64,000 nt of DNA from Henriciella marina (GCF_027213945.1 NZ_JAPWGW010000003.1:248001-312000), one strand, 5' to 3'; counted from the first letter of the stretch, positions 46,042 to 59,941 are shown. Made by a program: numbers and translations. Notes: generated by a model from the letters alone, not told the origin.

Positions 46042-46464
46042 CTATTGCGGGTAGTTGACCGTTTCGGTGATGGTCGCGCCTTCGGCATCGACAGCAACTT
46101 TCACGACATCAAATGTCGGCATCCCGCGAAGTGCCGCCTGATTGCTCATCGCATAGCCTTCCTCTGGCCAGCCGTTCTCATTCATGTCGAACTCGCCATT
46201 GTCGTTGAGGTCATGCCAGACCGACACTGAATACTCGCCTTCAGGCAGGTCGAAGGAGACCGTCACCGTGCCAGCTTCCGGGTCCTCGACCTTCTCGCCG
46301 GCGATGCCGTCCCATTTCATGAACTGCTCTTCGGTCTGAACACCGACATAGAGCGGCACGCCGCGATCCTCGACGCCTTCAAGCGTAACGGTCAGCGGTG
46401 CGGCGACAGCCGGGGCCGCAACAGCGCCAGCGATAAGGGCAGTGGTGATAATTCGCTTCAACAT
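46042..46464 (-). CDS. DUF2141 secreted protein
   Basis: 140 residues, signal peptide MLKRIITTALIAGAVAAPAV up to about 22 (AAP). DUF2141 blocks: PLYVGVQTEEQF, FDLPEGEYSVSVWHDLNDNGEFDMNENGWPEEGYAMSNQA and the final beta-strand. The DLNDNGEFDMNENGWP stretch resembles a calcium-binding loop. Probably periplasmic. GAAAGGAACC precedes the start, and two copies of ACTTTG-N5-CAAAGT flank its likely promoter. Confidence 0.88.
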   Translation of the reverse strand: MLKRIITTALIAGAVAAPAVAAPLTVTLEGVEDRGVPLYVGVQTEEQFMKWDGIAGEKVEDPEAGTVTVSFDLPEGEYSVSVWHDLNDNGEFDMNENGWPEEGYAMSNQAALRGMPTFDVVKVAVDAEGATITETVNYPQ

Positions 46465-46490
46465 GGCAGGTTCCTTTCTTTCTGCAATGA

Positions 46491-46544
46491 ACTTTGTATT
46501 GCAAAGTCCTGATGAGCTGTCAAGAGCACTTTGTAAATCAAAGT
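46491..46544 (-). promoter_or_regulatory. promoter of the DUF2141 gene with twin palindromes
   Basis: Perfect palindromes ACTTTGTATTGCAAAGT (46491-46507) and ACTTTGTAAATCAAAGT (46528-46544), centres 37 bases apart. Between them, on the minus strand, TTGACA (46523-46518) is a consensus -35 box; the downstream palindrome covers the expected -10 (about AATACA). The layout implies a repressor or activator dimer bound at two sites. Confidence 0.6.
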
Positions 46545-46584
46545 TTTTGTCGATTAAGCGGTGGGTCCGGAGTCCCAGTCAAAG

Positions 46585-46614
46585 AAAAAGCGGTCCGCCA
46601 TGGGGCCGCTTTTT
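46585..46614. terminator. bidirectional terminator of the S9 peptidase gene
   Basis: AAAAAGCGG / CCGCTTTTT arms around a 12-base loop; runs of A and T at both ends. Lies just beyond the minus-strand peptidase stop. Confidence 0.75.
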
Positions 46615-46638
46615 GATTACTTGCCTGAACGCCGACTC

Positions 46639-48597
46639 TTACTCGCCGCCGTCCAGCTCCAGCACATCCTGAAGGAAGAGCGTTTCGGCCTCGCGCTGGA
46701 AATCGCGGTTGGACTTTTTACGAAAGCCGTGGCCTTCATCCATTGCCAGCAGGAACCAGGCCTCGCCGCCATTCTGGCGAACCGCCGCAAGAATCTGCTC
46801 AGCCTCCGACGCAGGCACGCGCGGGTCATTGGCGCCCTGAATGATGAAGAGCGGCTTGGTGATCTCGCTCGCATTGTTCAGCGGTGAAATCTCTTCGAAG
46901 AAGGCCGCAATCTCCGGGTCACGCTCATCGCCATATTCGGCGCGGCGAAGGTCGCGGCGATAGCCCTTGGTGTTCTCAAGGAAGGTCTTGAAGTCGGAGA
47001 TGCCGACAATGTTGATGCCGCCCGCGAGGCGGTCATCGTAATCGACCATCGAAGCAAGAACCATATAGCCGCCATAGGAGCCGCCATAGACGAGCACGCG
47101 GTCGCTATCGAGGTCGCCCTGGCCGTCGATCCAGTCGAGCAGCGCGCCGATATCCTCGACCGATTTCTTGCGGTTTAGGCCATTGTCGAGGCTCACATAG
47201 GTCTTGCCATAACCAGCCGAGCCACGGACGTTCGGCACGACGACGGCGGCGCCAAGCTCATTCGCCCAGTACTGGTAGGTCGAAGAGAAATATGGCCGTG
47301 ACTGGCCTTCAGGCCCGCCATGGATCGACACGATAACCGGATAAGGCCCCTCGCCTGCGGGGCGATAGATGAAGGCCGGAATGTCCATGCCGTCGGCGTT
47401 CGGATAGTCGAACATTTCAGGCTCGACGAAGGCGGCAGTATCGAGCCCGCCAACTTCGGCTTCGGTCCAGCGGGTAAGCTCCAGCGTCTCGACATCGAAG
47501 GACCAGGCATCGGCCGGGCTGGTCGCGCCGACAAAGGTGAAGCCGACACGGGCACCCGTGCTGTCAAATTGCGGGCCAGCGGCGATCCCCGTCGGAAGAT
47601 CAGGGCCGTCCATGACCTCGCCGCTTTCGATATCGAGCAGCTTGATCGTGCCAAGACCGCCCTCATTGACCGTGAAGACGACCGTGCTGCCATCCGGCGA
47701 CAGGTCATAGCCCTCAATGTCCCAATCGATATCGCTGGTATAGACGGTCATCTCATCAGACCCAGGCACGAGGCGAACGAGGTTCTTGAATTCGGAGCCA
47801 GCATCGGTGGAGGTCAACAGGCTGCCATCCGGCAGGAAATAGAGGCCATTATAGGCGACTTCTTCGCCGGGGCGGATTTCGGTCATCTCGCCCGTCGCGA
47901 CATCGAAGGTGAAGATGTCGCTGTCCTGGACGGAGATATAACGCTGGATGGTCACCATGCTGCCATCGGCAGAGAAGTCGACCGGAAAGAGCGCGCCGGT
48001 GCCATTGCCTTCGAAGACGGTCTCAATGCTGGCTGGATTAGCCGCGTTGCCCATTTTCAGGTCGTAGTCGGCTTCGCCATCGCGCGCCTCATAAAAGAAG
48101 ACCTGCGAGCCATCATCGGTCCAGGTATAGCCGCCATTGCGCGTGCCAGCTTCGGTGAACCGCGTGACGCCGCCGCTCGCCATGTCGAAGAGGTAGCCCT
48201 GATAGAACTCATCGCCGCCCGTATCCTTGGAGAAGACAAAGCTGCCGCCTGCCGGGCTGACAGAGGCGCCGCCAATCGGCTCATCATAGAAGGTCACCTG
48301 ACGGCGCGCACCAAACGGCGTCTTCACCTGGTGGATCTGGCTAACCTCGCCAAAGCGGGTCGCGATCAGCACGCCCTCATCGGTCCAGTCGGCAAAGCCG
48401 TGCGTGCGCACATTCTGGTACTGGCGCAGCTTCTCGCTTACCTCTTCCGGGATGTTCGGAATGTTCTCCATGACAAGACTGCCTTCGGTCACGCGTTCGG
48501 CAGATGTCGGCGCCTTGGCCTCCTGCGCGCCAGCGAAAGGGGCCGAGATGAGCGCTGCAGCAGCTACGCCGACAAGGGCGGTCGTCTTGTAGAACAT
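46639..48597 (-). CDS. S9-family (prolyl oligopeptidase/acylaminoacyl peptidase-type) peptidase
   Basis: 652 residues with signal peptide (about 1-24, cleaved after FAGA). A beta-propeller (about 70-390) precedes an alpha/beta-hydrolase domain with Ser in YGGSYGGYM, Asp in GANDPRVP and His in DEGHGFRKK. VVVPNVRGSAGYGKTY is the usual oxyanion-side loop. A second S9 peptidase besides the DPPIV-like enzyme at 11293-13539, here of the S9C-like type. Periplasmic peptide degradation is expected. Confidence 0.92.
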   Translation of the reverse strand: MFYKTTALVGVAAAALISAPFAGAQEAKAPTSAERVTEGSLVMENIPNIPEEVSEKLRQYQNVRTHGFADWTDEGVLIATRFGEVSQIHQVKTPFGARRQVTFYDEPIGGASVSPAGGSFVFSKDTGGDEFYQGYLFDMASGGVTRFTEAGTRNGGYTWTDDGSQVFFYEARDGEADYDLKMGNAANPASIETVFEGNGTGALFPVDFSADGSMVTIQRYISVQDSDIFTFDVATGEMTEIRPGEEVAYNGLYFLPDGSLLTSTDAGSEFKNLVRLVPGSDEMTVYTSDIDWDIEGYDLSPDGSTVVFTVNEGGLGTIKLLDIESGEVMDGPDLPTGIAAGPQFDSTGARVGFTFVGATSPADAWSFDVETLELTRWTEAEVGGLDTAAFVEPEMFDYPNADGMDIPAFIYRPAGEGPYPVIVSIHGGPEGQSRPYFSSTYQYWANELGAAVVVPNVRGSAGYGKTYVSLDNGLNRKKSVEDIGALLDWIDGQGDLDSDRVLVYGGSYGGYMVLASMVDYDDRLAGGINIVGISDFKTFLENTKGYRRDLRRAEYGDERDPEIAAFFEEISPLNNASEITKPLFIIQGANDPRVPASEAEQILAAVRQNGGEAWFLLAMDEGHGFRKKSNRDFQREAETLFLQDVLELDGGE

Positions 48598-48791
48598 TGA
48601 GTGTCTCCTGATCGCGTGAAACGGCCAGCAGCGGACGCCGCCAACCTGTCAGGAAAGAGTATAGGCGCCTCGCCTCACTCGTGAAGGCTTGGGCTTTTCC
48701 AGAAAGCGGATTATTGACGCCGGCCGCTGTTGCTTGTTGAGCCGGGCTTGGGGCAGACAGATAGTAGGCCTGTTAGCGACTGGAGCGCCCC

Positions 48792-49256
48792 ATGAGACAT
48801 CCCGACCTGCCCGGCGAAGGTGGATGCCGCTGCGGCGCGGTCCGCTTCAGGGTTACCCAGCCCCCGCTGATCACAATGGCCTGCCACTGTACCGGCTGCC
48901 AGAAAATGTCGGCAAGTGCCTTCTCGACCAGCGTCGCCTTTCCCGCCGATGGCTTCGAAGTCATCAAGGGCGAGCCGGTCATTAGCGGGCTGAAGCAGGC
49001 TGACCTGCCCCATTATTTCTGCCCGGACTGCATGAGCTGGATGTTCACGCGCCCCGCCGCGCTCGACTTCATGGTCAATATCCGCGCGACCCTGTTCGAT
49101 GAGACGGGCTGGTATGCGCCCTTTGTCGAAACCCAGACAGCCGAAAAGCTCAGCTGGGCCGAGACGGGCGCACCTCACGGCTTTGAGCGCTTTCCCGGCC
49201 CTGACGATATGGGCCCGCTGATCGAGGCCTACGCGAAAGCGACCGCAGCCACCTAG
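48792..49256 (+). CDS. GFA-family (glutathione-dependent formaldehyde-activating-like) zinc protein
   Basis: 154 residues. Zinc-binding cysteines in GGCRCGAVRF (about 12-21), CHCTGCQKM (about 34-42) and YFCPDCMSWMF (about 76-86) match the GFA/CENP-V fold. The Mss4-like core is complete. The name comes from a Paracoccus enzyme whose role is disputed. Its stop overlaps the convergent M48 protease gene by four bases. Confidence 0.92.
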   Translation: MRHPDLPGEGGCRCGAVRFRVTQPPLITMACHCTGCQKMSASAFSTSVAFPADGFEVIKGEPVISGLKQADLPHYFCPDCMSWMFTRPAALDFMVNIRATLFDETGWYAPFVETQTAEKLSWAETGAPHGFERFPGPDDMGPLIEAYAKATAAT

Positions 49257-50158
49257 CGAAGCGGGCCGCAATTGGCCTCATACATCTCGATATATTCCGG
49301 CATCCAGTCGCGGAAGTTCTGCGCACGGGTTTCTGAGGCCGGGTGGGTCGACATCCACTCAGGCGGGCGCTGGCCGCCGCCGAGCGAGCCCATACGCTCC
49401 CAAAGCTCCGGCGCCTCACGCGGGTCATAGCAGGCCCGCACGAGCAGCTCGAGGCCGATGCGGTCGGCTTCAGTCTCATGCTGGCGCGAAAAGGCCATCA
49501 TACCGCCCTGCGCCGCGACACCCATCGCGCCTAGCACCATCTGGCGCTGGCCGGGGTCCATATCGCCGACACCGACACTGACCGCCGCCATACCAAGCTG
49601 CGCAAGCTGGCTCTGGCTCATCCGCTTGGCGCCGTGATGCGCCATGGCGTGACCGATCTCATGCCCCATGACGACGGCCAGCTTGTCCGGATCCTCAAGG
49701 TCAGCCAACGTCACCTGCCCGTCGAAATTGCCGGTGACATCGAGGATGCCGGTATAGACGGCGACATAGCCGCCCGGCAGGCAGAAGGCGTTAGGCTGGT
49801 CCGACTGGATGACATTATAGGTCCAGGCAAAATCCTCTGACACCGGGGTGAAGTCCCACCCTTCAGCGAGGAGGTCGCGTTCATATTCTACAGCGGCGCG
49901 TTGCAGGCGCTCACCAATCACCCGCACATCGCTTACGACATCGCGGGCAACCTCGCTCTGGCAGCGATCAAGGCAGAGCACGTTCGGGCGTTCCTGCTGA
50001 AGGATCTGCGCATAGGATTGCGCGCCAAGTTCACTCGCCTGCGAGATCGAGATCGCATTGAATTCCCGCTCACCGGAGAACGGGTTTACTTCCTGATTGC
50101 TGAAATAGTAGAAGGCGAGGCCCGCCAGGCCGAGAAGAATGACTGTGAAACGTCCCAA
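49253..50158 (-). CDS. M48-family zinc metalloprotease
   Basis: 301 residues. An N-terminal hydrophobic segment MGRFTVILLGLAGLAFYYFS acts as a signal or anchor. Zinc site HEIGH in VVMGHEIGHAMAHHGAKRM and the third ligand Glu in HETEADRIGLELL. NAFCLPGGYVAVYTGIL precedes it, as in BepA/Oma1-like proteins. Expected at the periplasmic side, in quality control of envelope proteins. No TPR repeats, so shorter than E. coli BepA. Confidence 0.92.
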   Translation of the reverse strand: MGRFTVILLGLAGLAFYYFSNQEVNPFSGEREFNAISISQASELGAQSYAQILQQERPNVLCLDRCQSEVARDVVSDVRVIGERLQRAAVEYERDLLAEGWDFTPVSEDFAWTYNVIQSDQPNAFCLPGGYVAVYTGILDVTGNFDGQVTLADLEDPDKLAVVMGHEIGHAMAHHGAKRMSQSQLAQLGMAAVSVGVGDMDPGQRQMVLGAMGVAAQGGMMAFSRQHETEADRIGLELLVRACYDPREAPELWERMGSLGGGQRPPEWMSTHPASETRAQNFRDWMPEYIEMYEANCGPLR

Positions 50159-50286
50159 GTGCGTCCCTCACTTTTTGCTGCGCGTGATGAGCTTCGGAAC
50201 CTAACTAGTTCCAAAGCCTCCCTCTTGGAAGAGTTGAGGCTTGGAAGCGTTGACAAGGCCACAATGTCTGACAAGTCTCGCCCGCG

Positions 50287-50799
50287 ATGACCGACACCCC
50301 TGATAAACAAACAAGCCGCACGCCGCTGCCCAGCAAGATCATCGACGTTGTCGCCGAATGGGCGCTCTACGCCTCGGTCGCGCTCATCATCATGGGCATC
50401 TCCCAGCCCTCCATCATGAAGCCGAACTATGTGGGCATCATGATTGAGTACAATCTCTGGGGCCTGGTTGAGACGCTGATTGAACTCGACCTCTTTTTCC
50501 TTGGCATGGTGGTGGTCTTCTTCTCCGGCGTCTTCCCGCTGGCAAAGACGTTTATCGCCGCCATCATCTTCCGGCGCGGCGCCCCGCCCAGCCCGAAGCT
50601 CGCTTGGTGGCTCAACGTGCTCGGCAAATGGTCAATGCTGGACGTCTTTCTCGCTGCCCTGCTCATCGGCCTGTCGCAGACCATGGCCTATGTCGGCTTT
50701 CATCCGCGAATTGGTCTCTATTATTTCGCGGCTGGCGTGATCCTGAACAATATCGCGACCATGCGGCTTTCCTTCGCGCGCTGGAAACCGGCCAGCTAA
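50287..50799 (+). CDS. PqiA-like (paraquat-inducible protein A) membrane protein
   Basis: 170 residues with four membrane helices (about 22-42, 62-90, 112-138, 142-160). FFSGVFPLAKTFIAAIIF and LGKWSMLDVFLAALLIGL are PqiA/YebS signatures. Only one PqiA-type domain, half of E. coli PqiA, and no pqiB/MCE gene follows. The usual PqiA zinc-ribbon cysteines are absent. Ends four bases inside a convergent gene. Confidence 0.85.
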   Translation: MTDTPDKQTSRTPLPSKIIDVVAEWALYASVALIIMGISQPSIMKPNYVGIMIEYNLWGLVETLIELDLFFLGMVVVFFSGVFPLAKTFIAAIIFRRGAPPSPKLAWWLNVLGKWSMLDVFLAALLIGLSQTMAYVGFHPRIGLYYFAAGVILNNIATMRLSFARWKPAS

Positions 50800-51374
50800 A
50801 GAAGCGGCTCGACCGCCTCCAGCGGCCCTGACTCGTCGCCATTGCCACTGCCTTCGTCATCAGATGCACTCGCGCCGCACTTGGCTGCCGCAATTGCAGC
50901 GAGGTGAGAGATGTCACGCGCCTGAAAGACACCAGCATAGCTGTACCAGATCAGCAGGAGCAGAACGACGGCCGCAGCCGCAATGCCGCCCAGCATGGCC
51001 TCGACGCCGGCATAGTCGAATGCTTCCTGCACGGTACCGGGAAAGAACTGGTTCAGGATCACGAGGAAGCCGACCGGGATGGTAATATTGGCGATCAGGC
51101 TGAGCCGCATCGCTGCCTCGGCCTGCTCCAGATTGATCCGTGCATAGGTCCGGAAGATGACAAGCTCCCTGTCAGAAAGCGCTTCCAGCTTCGGCATGAG
51201 CTCTCCAGCGGCTTTCGATGCCGTCAGGCGTTCGAGGCGTTTCGGACCGGTGCCGACGCTCAGCCCGCTCATCCACGACCTGTGCGGGCGCATGCCGCGA
51301 AAGTTCGAAAAGAGGTGCATCGCTTCGCGCCAAAGCCGATCGGCCGTGCTCACTGTGCATACGTCGTTTGCCAT
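50796..51374 (-). CDS. membrane protein of unknown function
   Basis: 192 residues. A basic N-terminal part, a helical stretch KLEALSDRELVIFRTYARINLEQAEAAMRL (about 62-90), two membrane helices (about 93-115 and 128-148; ITIPVGFLVILNQF, AAAAVVLLLLIWYSYAGV) and an acidic Ser/Gly tail. No family recognised. MANDVCTV is taken as the start; MHLFSNF is an alternative. Confidence 0.6.
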   Translation of the reverse strand: MANDVCTVSTADRLWREAMHLFSNFRGMRPHRSWMSGLSVGTGPKRLERLTASKAAGELMPKLEALSDRELVIFRTYARINLEQAEAAMRLSLIANITIPVGFLVILNQFFPGTVQEAFDYAGVEAMLGGIAAAAVVLLLLIWYSYAGVFQARDISHLAAIAAAKCGASASDDEGSGNGDESGPLEAVEPLL

Positions 51375-51479
51375 GGAAGCTTCCCGCCCCTGCTTGTCTC
51401 ACATTGTTATCCACCCTAGCCTGATCACCTACCGCGCCGATAGCATTGCGCTTCAGCTCTCCATGACTAGATTTACCGC

Positions 51480-52217
51480 ATGACAGACCAAGCCCAGAAC
51501 AAGCCCAAGCTCGAAATCCGCGTCATTCCGACGACGCCCCTGCAACAGAACACCTCTCTCATCTGGTCGATCGAGAGCAAGGAAGGCGTCTTCGTCGATC
51601 CGGGCGGGGATATCGACAAGCTGATGGGCGCGGCCAAGGAGTTTGGCGTAAAGATCGTCGGCGTCTGGCTGACCCATGGCCATATGGACCATGCAGGCGC
51701 GGCCGCCGCCGTGAAAGAGCGCACCGGCTGTGAGATCATCGGCCCGCACAAGGATGACCAGTGGCTTCTGGACGAGATTGAGTCTTCCGGGCAGCGCTAT
51801 GGCATCACCGATGGTAAGAACGTGACTCCGGACCGCTATCTAGAGGATGGCGATGAGCTGGAGCTCGACGGGGTGAAGTTTGGCGTGGCCCACACACCGG
51901 GTCACACGCCCGGCCATGTCGTGATTTATAATGAAAGCGGCGCGCTGGCCTTTGTGGGCGACGTCCTCTTTCGCGGCTCCATCGGGCGGACCGATTTTCC
52001 GCGCGGCAACCACACCCAGCTGATCGACTCGATCACCTCGAAGCTCTGGCCACTCGGCCCCGAAATCCGCTTCATCCCGGGCCATGGTCCGATGAGCACC
52101 TTTGGTCAGGAGCGTCAGGACAATCCATTCGTCGCGGACTCGCTCACCGGCTATGCGGGCGCAGCGAAGCAGGCGGCCAGCGAAATCGACCAGAAGCTGT
52201 CGAAGCGGTATAGCTAG
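51480..52217 (+). CDS. metallo-beta-lactamase-fold hydrolase, YcbL/glyoxalase II-like
   Basis: 245 residues. Metal motif THGHMDHAG (about 68-76), second-shell LGVAHTPGHTPGHVVIY (about 137-153), GDVLFRGSIGRTDFPRGNH (about 160-178) and FIPGHGPMSTFGQER (about 199-213). The GRTD and GHG elements are those of YcbL-type single-domain glyoxalase II-like enzymes. Hydrolyses thioesters such as lactoylglutathione. The ATG follows a poor ribosome site. Confidence 0.93.
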   Translation: MTDQAQNKPKLEIRVIPTTPLQQNTSLIWSIESKEGVFVDPGGDIDKLMGAAKEFGVKIVGVWLTHGHMDHAGAAAAVKERTGCEIIGPHKDDQWLLDEIESSGQRYGITDGKNVTPDRYLEDGDELELDGVKFGVAHTPGHTPGHVVIYNESGALAFVGDVLFRGSIGRTDFPRGNHTQLIDSITSKLWPLGPEIRFIPGHGPMSTFGQERQDNPFVADSLTGYAGAAKQAASEIDQKLSKRYS

Positions 52218-52400
52218 CTACTCGCCCGACGGCAGAAGAACCACCGCCACGGGATGTTCCGCTAGCACATTTATGCCGCTCGGATCGTCTTTCTGGAATA
52301 TCAGCGTTGCTTCGGTCGGCTGCGTCACATCGAAAGTGATCTCGCCCTCGAACGGCAAGAAGGCGAACGAGAAGGTCAGGGCAAGCGTGTTTGGGGGCAT
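52218..52400 (-). CDS. possible 60-aa protein of unknown function
   Basis: A 60-codon frame whose stop lies one base past the convergent hydrolase stop. The peptide (MPPNTLALTFSFAFLPFEGE... ITFDVTQPTEATLIFQKDD ...VAVVLLPSGE) alternates hydrophobic and polar residues like a small beta-protein and lacks the Arg/Ser bias of chance frames here. No recognised domain and no clear ribosome site. A candidate only. Confidence 0.4.
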   Translation of the reverse strand: MPPNTLALTFSFAFLPFEGEITFDVTQPTEATLIFQKDDPSGINVLAEHPVAVVLLPSGE

Positions 52401-52512
52401 GCCTTAATTTCAGCATGGACGCGGCCACCGCTTGAATAATTATGGCACGGCTAGATCGACGTTTTTCGCCGACCTCTAGCGGAGGTTTGTCGATTAATTT
52501 ACAGTCCATGCC

Positions 52513-52941
52513 ATGAGCGATGATCGCTATGGACCGATGGAAGGCCTAACGCCCGACGAAACCCGTCGGCGGACCGCGATCCGCTACATCCTTCGCCGCC
52601 GTGGCCGCGCTCACAAGCAGCGCGCAAACTCTGGGACTGTGCAGAAAAGCTGGGCCGAATACAGCGAAGTCAATTTCAAGCCGACAGGCAGCCGCTCCGG
52701 CTGGATTGGGTTCGGCCTATTCCTGCTGTCGCTGGTCCCGATCTATCTCGCCCTCAAACATGTGCCTTGGTCGCAGACCATCGAGGGATCGACTCCATTC
52801 GACAATGGTCCCGCCACGCTGGTCACAAAACTACTGACCTTCGGTATTTTCCTACCGGTCATTGGCCTCACCGTGCTTGCCTTGATCTTCATATCCGTCT
52901 CTTCACTCTGGAAGATCCTGCGTAGCAATCTCAAGCGCTAG
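52513..52941 (+). CDS. small membrane protein, unknown function
   Basis: 142 residues. A basic N-terminal region (TRRRTAIRYILRRRGRAHKQRAN) precedes two membrane helices (about 60-78, GWIGFGLFLLSLVPIYLAL, and 108-132, LLTFGIFLPVIGLTVLALIF). No family recognised. Stands alone 57 bases before the acyl-CoA dehydrogenase gene. Confidence 0.65.
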   Translation: MSDDRYGPMEGLTPDETRRRTAIRYILRRRGRAHKQRANSGTVQKSWAEYSEVNFKPTGSRSGWIGFGLFLLSLVPIYLALKHVPWSQTIEGSTPFDNGPATLVTKLLTFGIFLPVIGLTVLALIFISVSSLWKILRSNLKR

Positions 52942-52998
52942 GCGGCGGACGTTACGTCATGGCTGACGTTGGCGGGCGCGTCAGCTATTGTCCCTCGC

Positions 52999-54198
52999 AT
53001 GGACCTCAAGACAGACCCGAAGCTCGAGGATTTCCGCGCAGATGTGCGCGCTTTCTTCGAAAACGAATTTCCCAAGGACATTCTCGCCGAGACGGCGAAA
53101 GGCGCCTCGCTGACGACCGAAGAGGTGCGAAAATCTGAAGCCGCGCTCGGCAGCAAAGGCTGGCTCGCGGCAGGCTGGCCGGCAGAGCATGGCGGCCCCG
53201 GCTGGTCGCTTGAACAGCAATACGTCTTCGATGAGGAGCTGGAACGCGCAGGCGTGCCGACTGTCACGCCGATGGGCGTCGTCTATGTCGGCCCGATCAT
53301 CTACACATTCGGCACTGACGAGCAGAAACAGCGCTGGTTGCCGGGCATCCGCGAGGGCCGCGAAGGCTGGGCACAGGGCTATTCAGAACCGGAAGCAGGC
53401 TCTGACCTTGCCTCGCTGCAATTCTCTGCGGTGAAGGAGGGCAATGAATACGTCCTCAACGGTACCAAGATCTGGACGTCCGCCGCCCAGCATGCCGACT
53501 GGATTTTCTGCCTCGCGCGGACTGACAGCTCCGGCAAGAAGCAGGAAGGCATCAGCTTCATCATCGCAGAGATGGACCGGCCTTGCATCACCGTGCTTCC
53601 CATCATCACGATTGATGGGAAGCACGCGCTCAACCAGGTCCATTTCGACAATGTCCGCGTGCCCGCAGACTATCTCATCGGCGAGGAAGGCAAGGGCTGG
53701 ACCTATAGCCAGTACCTGCTCGGCCATGAGCGCACCTCCTATGCGCGCATTGGCGGCAAGCGAAAGCAGCTTGCCCATATCCGCAAGATCGCATCGTCTG
53801 TCCCGGATGGCGGCAATCATCGGCTGATTGACGACCCCGCCTTCGCGCGAAAGCTGGCGGAGGCCGACCTCGCCGTTGATGGTCTGGAAATGACGGTCCT
53901 GCGCGTGCTGTCTGCCGTGAAAGATGGCGGCGCGCCGGGTAAGGAAGCATCCATCGTCAAGATCCTGGCGACCGAGACGGCGCAGCAGATCACCACCCTC
54001 TATCTTGATACTGCAGGTTTCAACGCGCAGCGGGGATTCGCCGATTCAGTGAGCCCGGGCTGGCTGGAAGGTGGAATGGCGACCAGTCATGCTGCGCCTG
54101 GTGTCTCGACCTATTTCGGGACGCGTGCCCAATCGATCTATGGCGGCACAAACGAAATCCAGCACAATATCATCGCGAAACGCGTGCTCGGTTTGTAA
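52999..54198 (+). CDS. acyl-CoA dehydrogenase family protein
   Basis: 399 residues from ATG 52999 (MDLKTDPKLEDFRADVRAFF); an upstream in-frame start is weaker. N-domain helices, the middle beta-domain with YSEPEAGSDLASLQFSAVKEGNEYVLNGTKIWTSAAQHADW (flavin contacts), and the C-domain ending FGTRAQSIYGGTNEIQHNIIAKRVLGL, where the catalytic base region YGGTNEIQ lies. FAD-dependent alpha,beta-dehydrogenation of an acyl-CoA. No other beta-oxidation gene is adjacent, so chain length is unknown. Confidence 0.93.
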   Translation: MDLKTDPKLEDFRADVRAFFENEFPKDILAETAKGASLTTEEVRKSEAALGSKGWLAAGWPAEHGGPGWSLEQQYVFDEELERAGVPTVTPMGVVYVGPIIYTFGTDEQKQRWLPGIREGREGWAQGYSEPEAGSDLASLQFSAVKEGNEYVLNGTKIWTSAAQHADWIFCLARTDSSGKKQEGISFIIAEMDRPCITVLPIITIDGKHALNQVHFDNVRVPADYLIGEEGKGWTYSQYLLGHERTSYARIGGKRKQLAHIRKIASSVPDGGNHRLIDDPAFARKLAEADLAVDGLEMTVLRVLSAVKDGGAPGKEASIVKILATETAQQITTLYLDTAGFNAQRGFADSVSPGWLEGGMATSHAAPGVSTYFGTRAQSIYGGTNEIQHNIIAKRVLGL

Positions 54199-54283
54199 AC
54201 CCTAGCGGACAGTATACTAAACTCCATAAAATTTGAATCAGTCGGCTAGCGTCATCTTCAAATAATTGTGAGATGACCACAGG

Positions 54284-55879
<1,596 letters not shown>

Positions 55880-56018
55880 TAGCAGCACCCAATTCTGTTG
55901 TGCTCTGTTCATCTAAAGCATTTGTAACTCCGCATCGGACTTTTTCTCTGCCACGACTGGAACCCGCAGGTTTCGACTTCGTTTGATCTGCTCATATTTG
56001 AAGAGAAGGGGTCTACCC

Positions 56019-56357
56019 ATGAATACGCTTCTTAAAACCACCGCGATCGCCGCAACCGGCCTTATGATGGCCGCTTGCACGCAGTCCGGTTACACCGAAC
56101 GCAACGCCGCCGTTGGCGCAGGTCTCGGTGCCGCAGCCGGTGCAGTGATCGGCAATAATACCGGCGACGGCGATGCCGGGCGCGGCGCTGCAATCGGCGC
56201 AGCACTTGGCGGCGCAGCTGGCGCAGCAAAAGGTTGTACCGAAGCCGAGGACTGCGACATGCCAGGCGTTCGCGACCAGGCCGACGAGCAGGACTATGAC
56301 GGCGACGGCTATGCAGACGCATATGATCGTTACCCGACCGACCCACGTCGCTGGTAA
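56019..56357 (+). CDS. glycine-zipper lipoprotein
   Basis: 112 residues from ATG 56019 with AGAAGGGG upstream. Lipoprotein signal MNTLLKTTAIAATGLMMAAC (Cys20). A Gly/Ala-zipper at about 30-68 (AAVGAGLGAAAGAVIGNN... GRGAAIGAALGGAAGAAKG) resembles YMGG-type/OmpA-associated glycine zippers that pack in the membrane. The C-terminus DYDGDGYADAYDRYPTDPRRW contains a D-x-D-x-D-type calcium-loop-like motif. Two further Cys (about 71, 77) may pair. Probably outer-membrane anchored. A strong terminator follows. Confidence 0.85.
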   Translation: MNTLLKTTAIAATGLMMAACTQSGYTERNAAVGAGLGAAAGAVIGNNTGDGDAGRGAAIGAALGGAAGAAKGCTEAEDCDMPGVRDQADEQDYDGDGYADAYDRYPTDPRRW

Positions 56358-56381
56358 TATCGGTCCCTACCATGATTGAAG

Positions 56382-56412
56382 AAGGCCTCCTGAGTTCAGG
56401 GGGCCTTTTTTC
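56382..56412 (+). terminator. rho-independent terminator
   Basis: AAGGCC-T-CCTGA-GT-TCAGG-G-GGCCTT hairpin followed by seven T. Ends the glycine-zipper lipoprotein transcript. Confidence 0.9.
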
Positions 56413-56521
56413 TTGCCACTGGCGGACTGCAACACCTTTGCTCCGGCCTGCCCCGTGCTAGTTTCCAGCCTGCGTAAAGGACGGGCCTGCAGACAATCGT
56501 CAGTTTTCCCTGCTTGCGGTC

Positions 56522-56573
56522 TTGCCCCCTGCCCTCAAGCGCCGCTATAGCGCACCCGTTTGACCATTGGTCA
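56522..56573 (+). promoter_or_regulatory. candidate carB promoter and operator palindrome
   Basis: TTGCCC (56522-56527), 18-base spacer, TATAGC (56546-56551), then the perfect palindrome TGACCATTGGTCA (56561-56573) just where the transcript should begin. The carB start is at 56594. Judged by eye. Confidence 0.4.
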
Positions 56574-56593
56574 TGAAATGACGAGGACATGAG

Positions 56594-59872
<3,279 letters not shown>

Positions 59873-59941
59873 CACAACCCCACTTGACGCAATTCGCGTT
59901 TAGACAGACGCTGACACGTTAAACAGACGGTTATTCTCGAT

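Noticed and set aside
47320-48600. 426-residue plus-strand frame
   Set aside because: Antisense to the S9 peptidase, whose catalytic triad and signal peptide are intact.
50287-50799. PqiA-PqiB lipid transport operon
   Set aside because: Only a single-domain PqiA-like gene is present, and the next gene is convergent and not an MCE protein.
51408-51418. DnaA-box-like TTATCCACC
   Set aside because: One mismatch, single copy and no inverted partner, unlike the site at 41914-41946.
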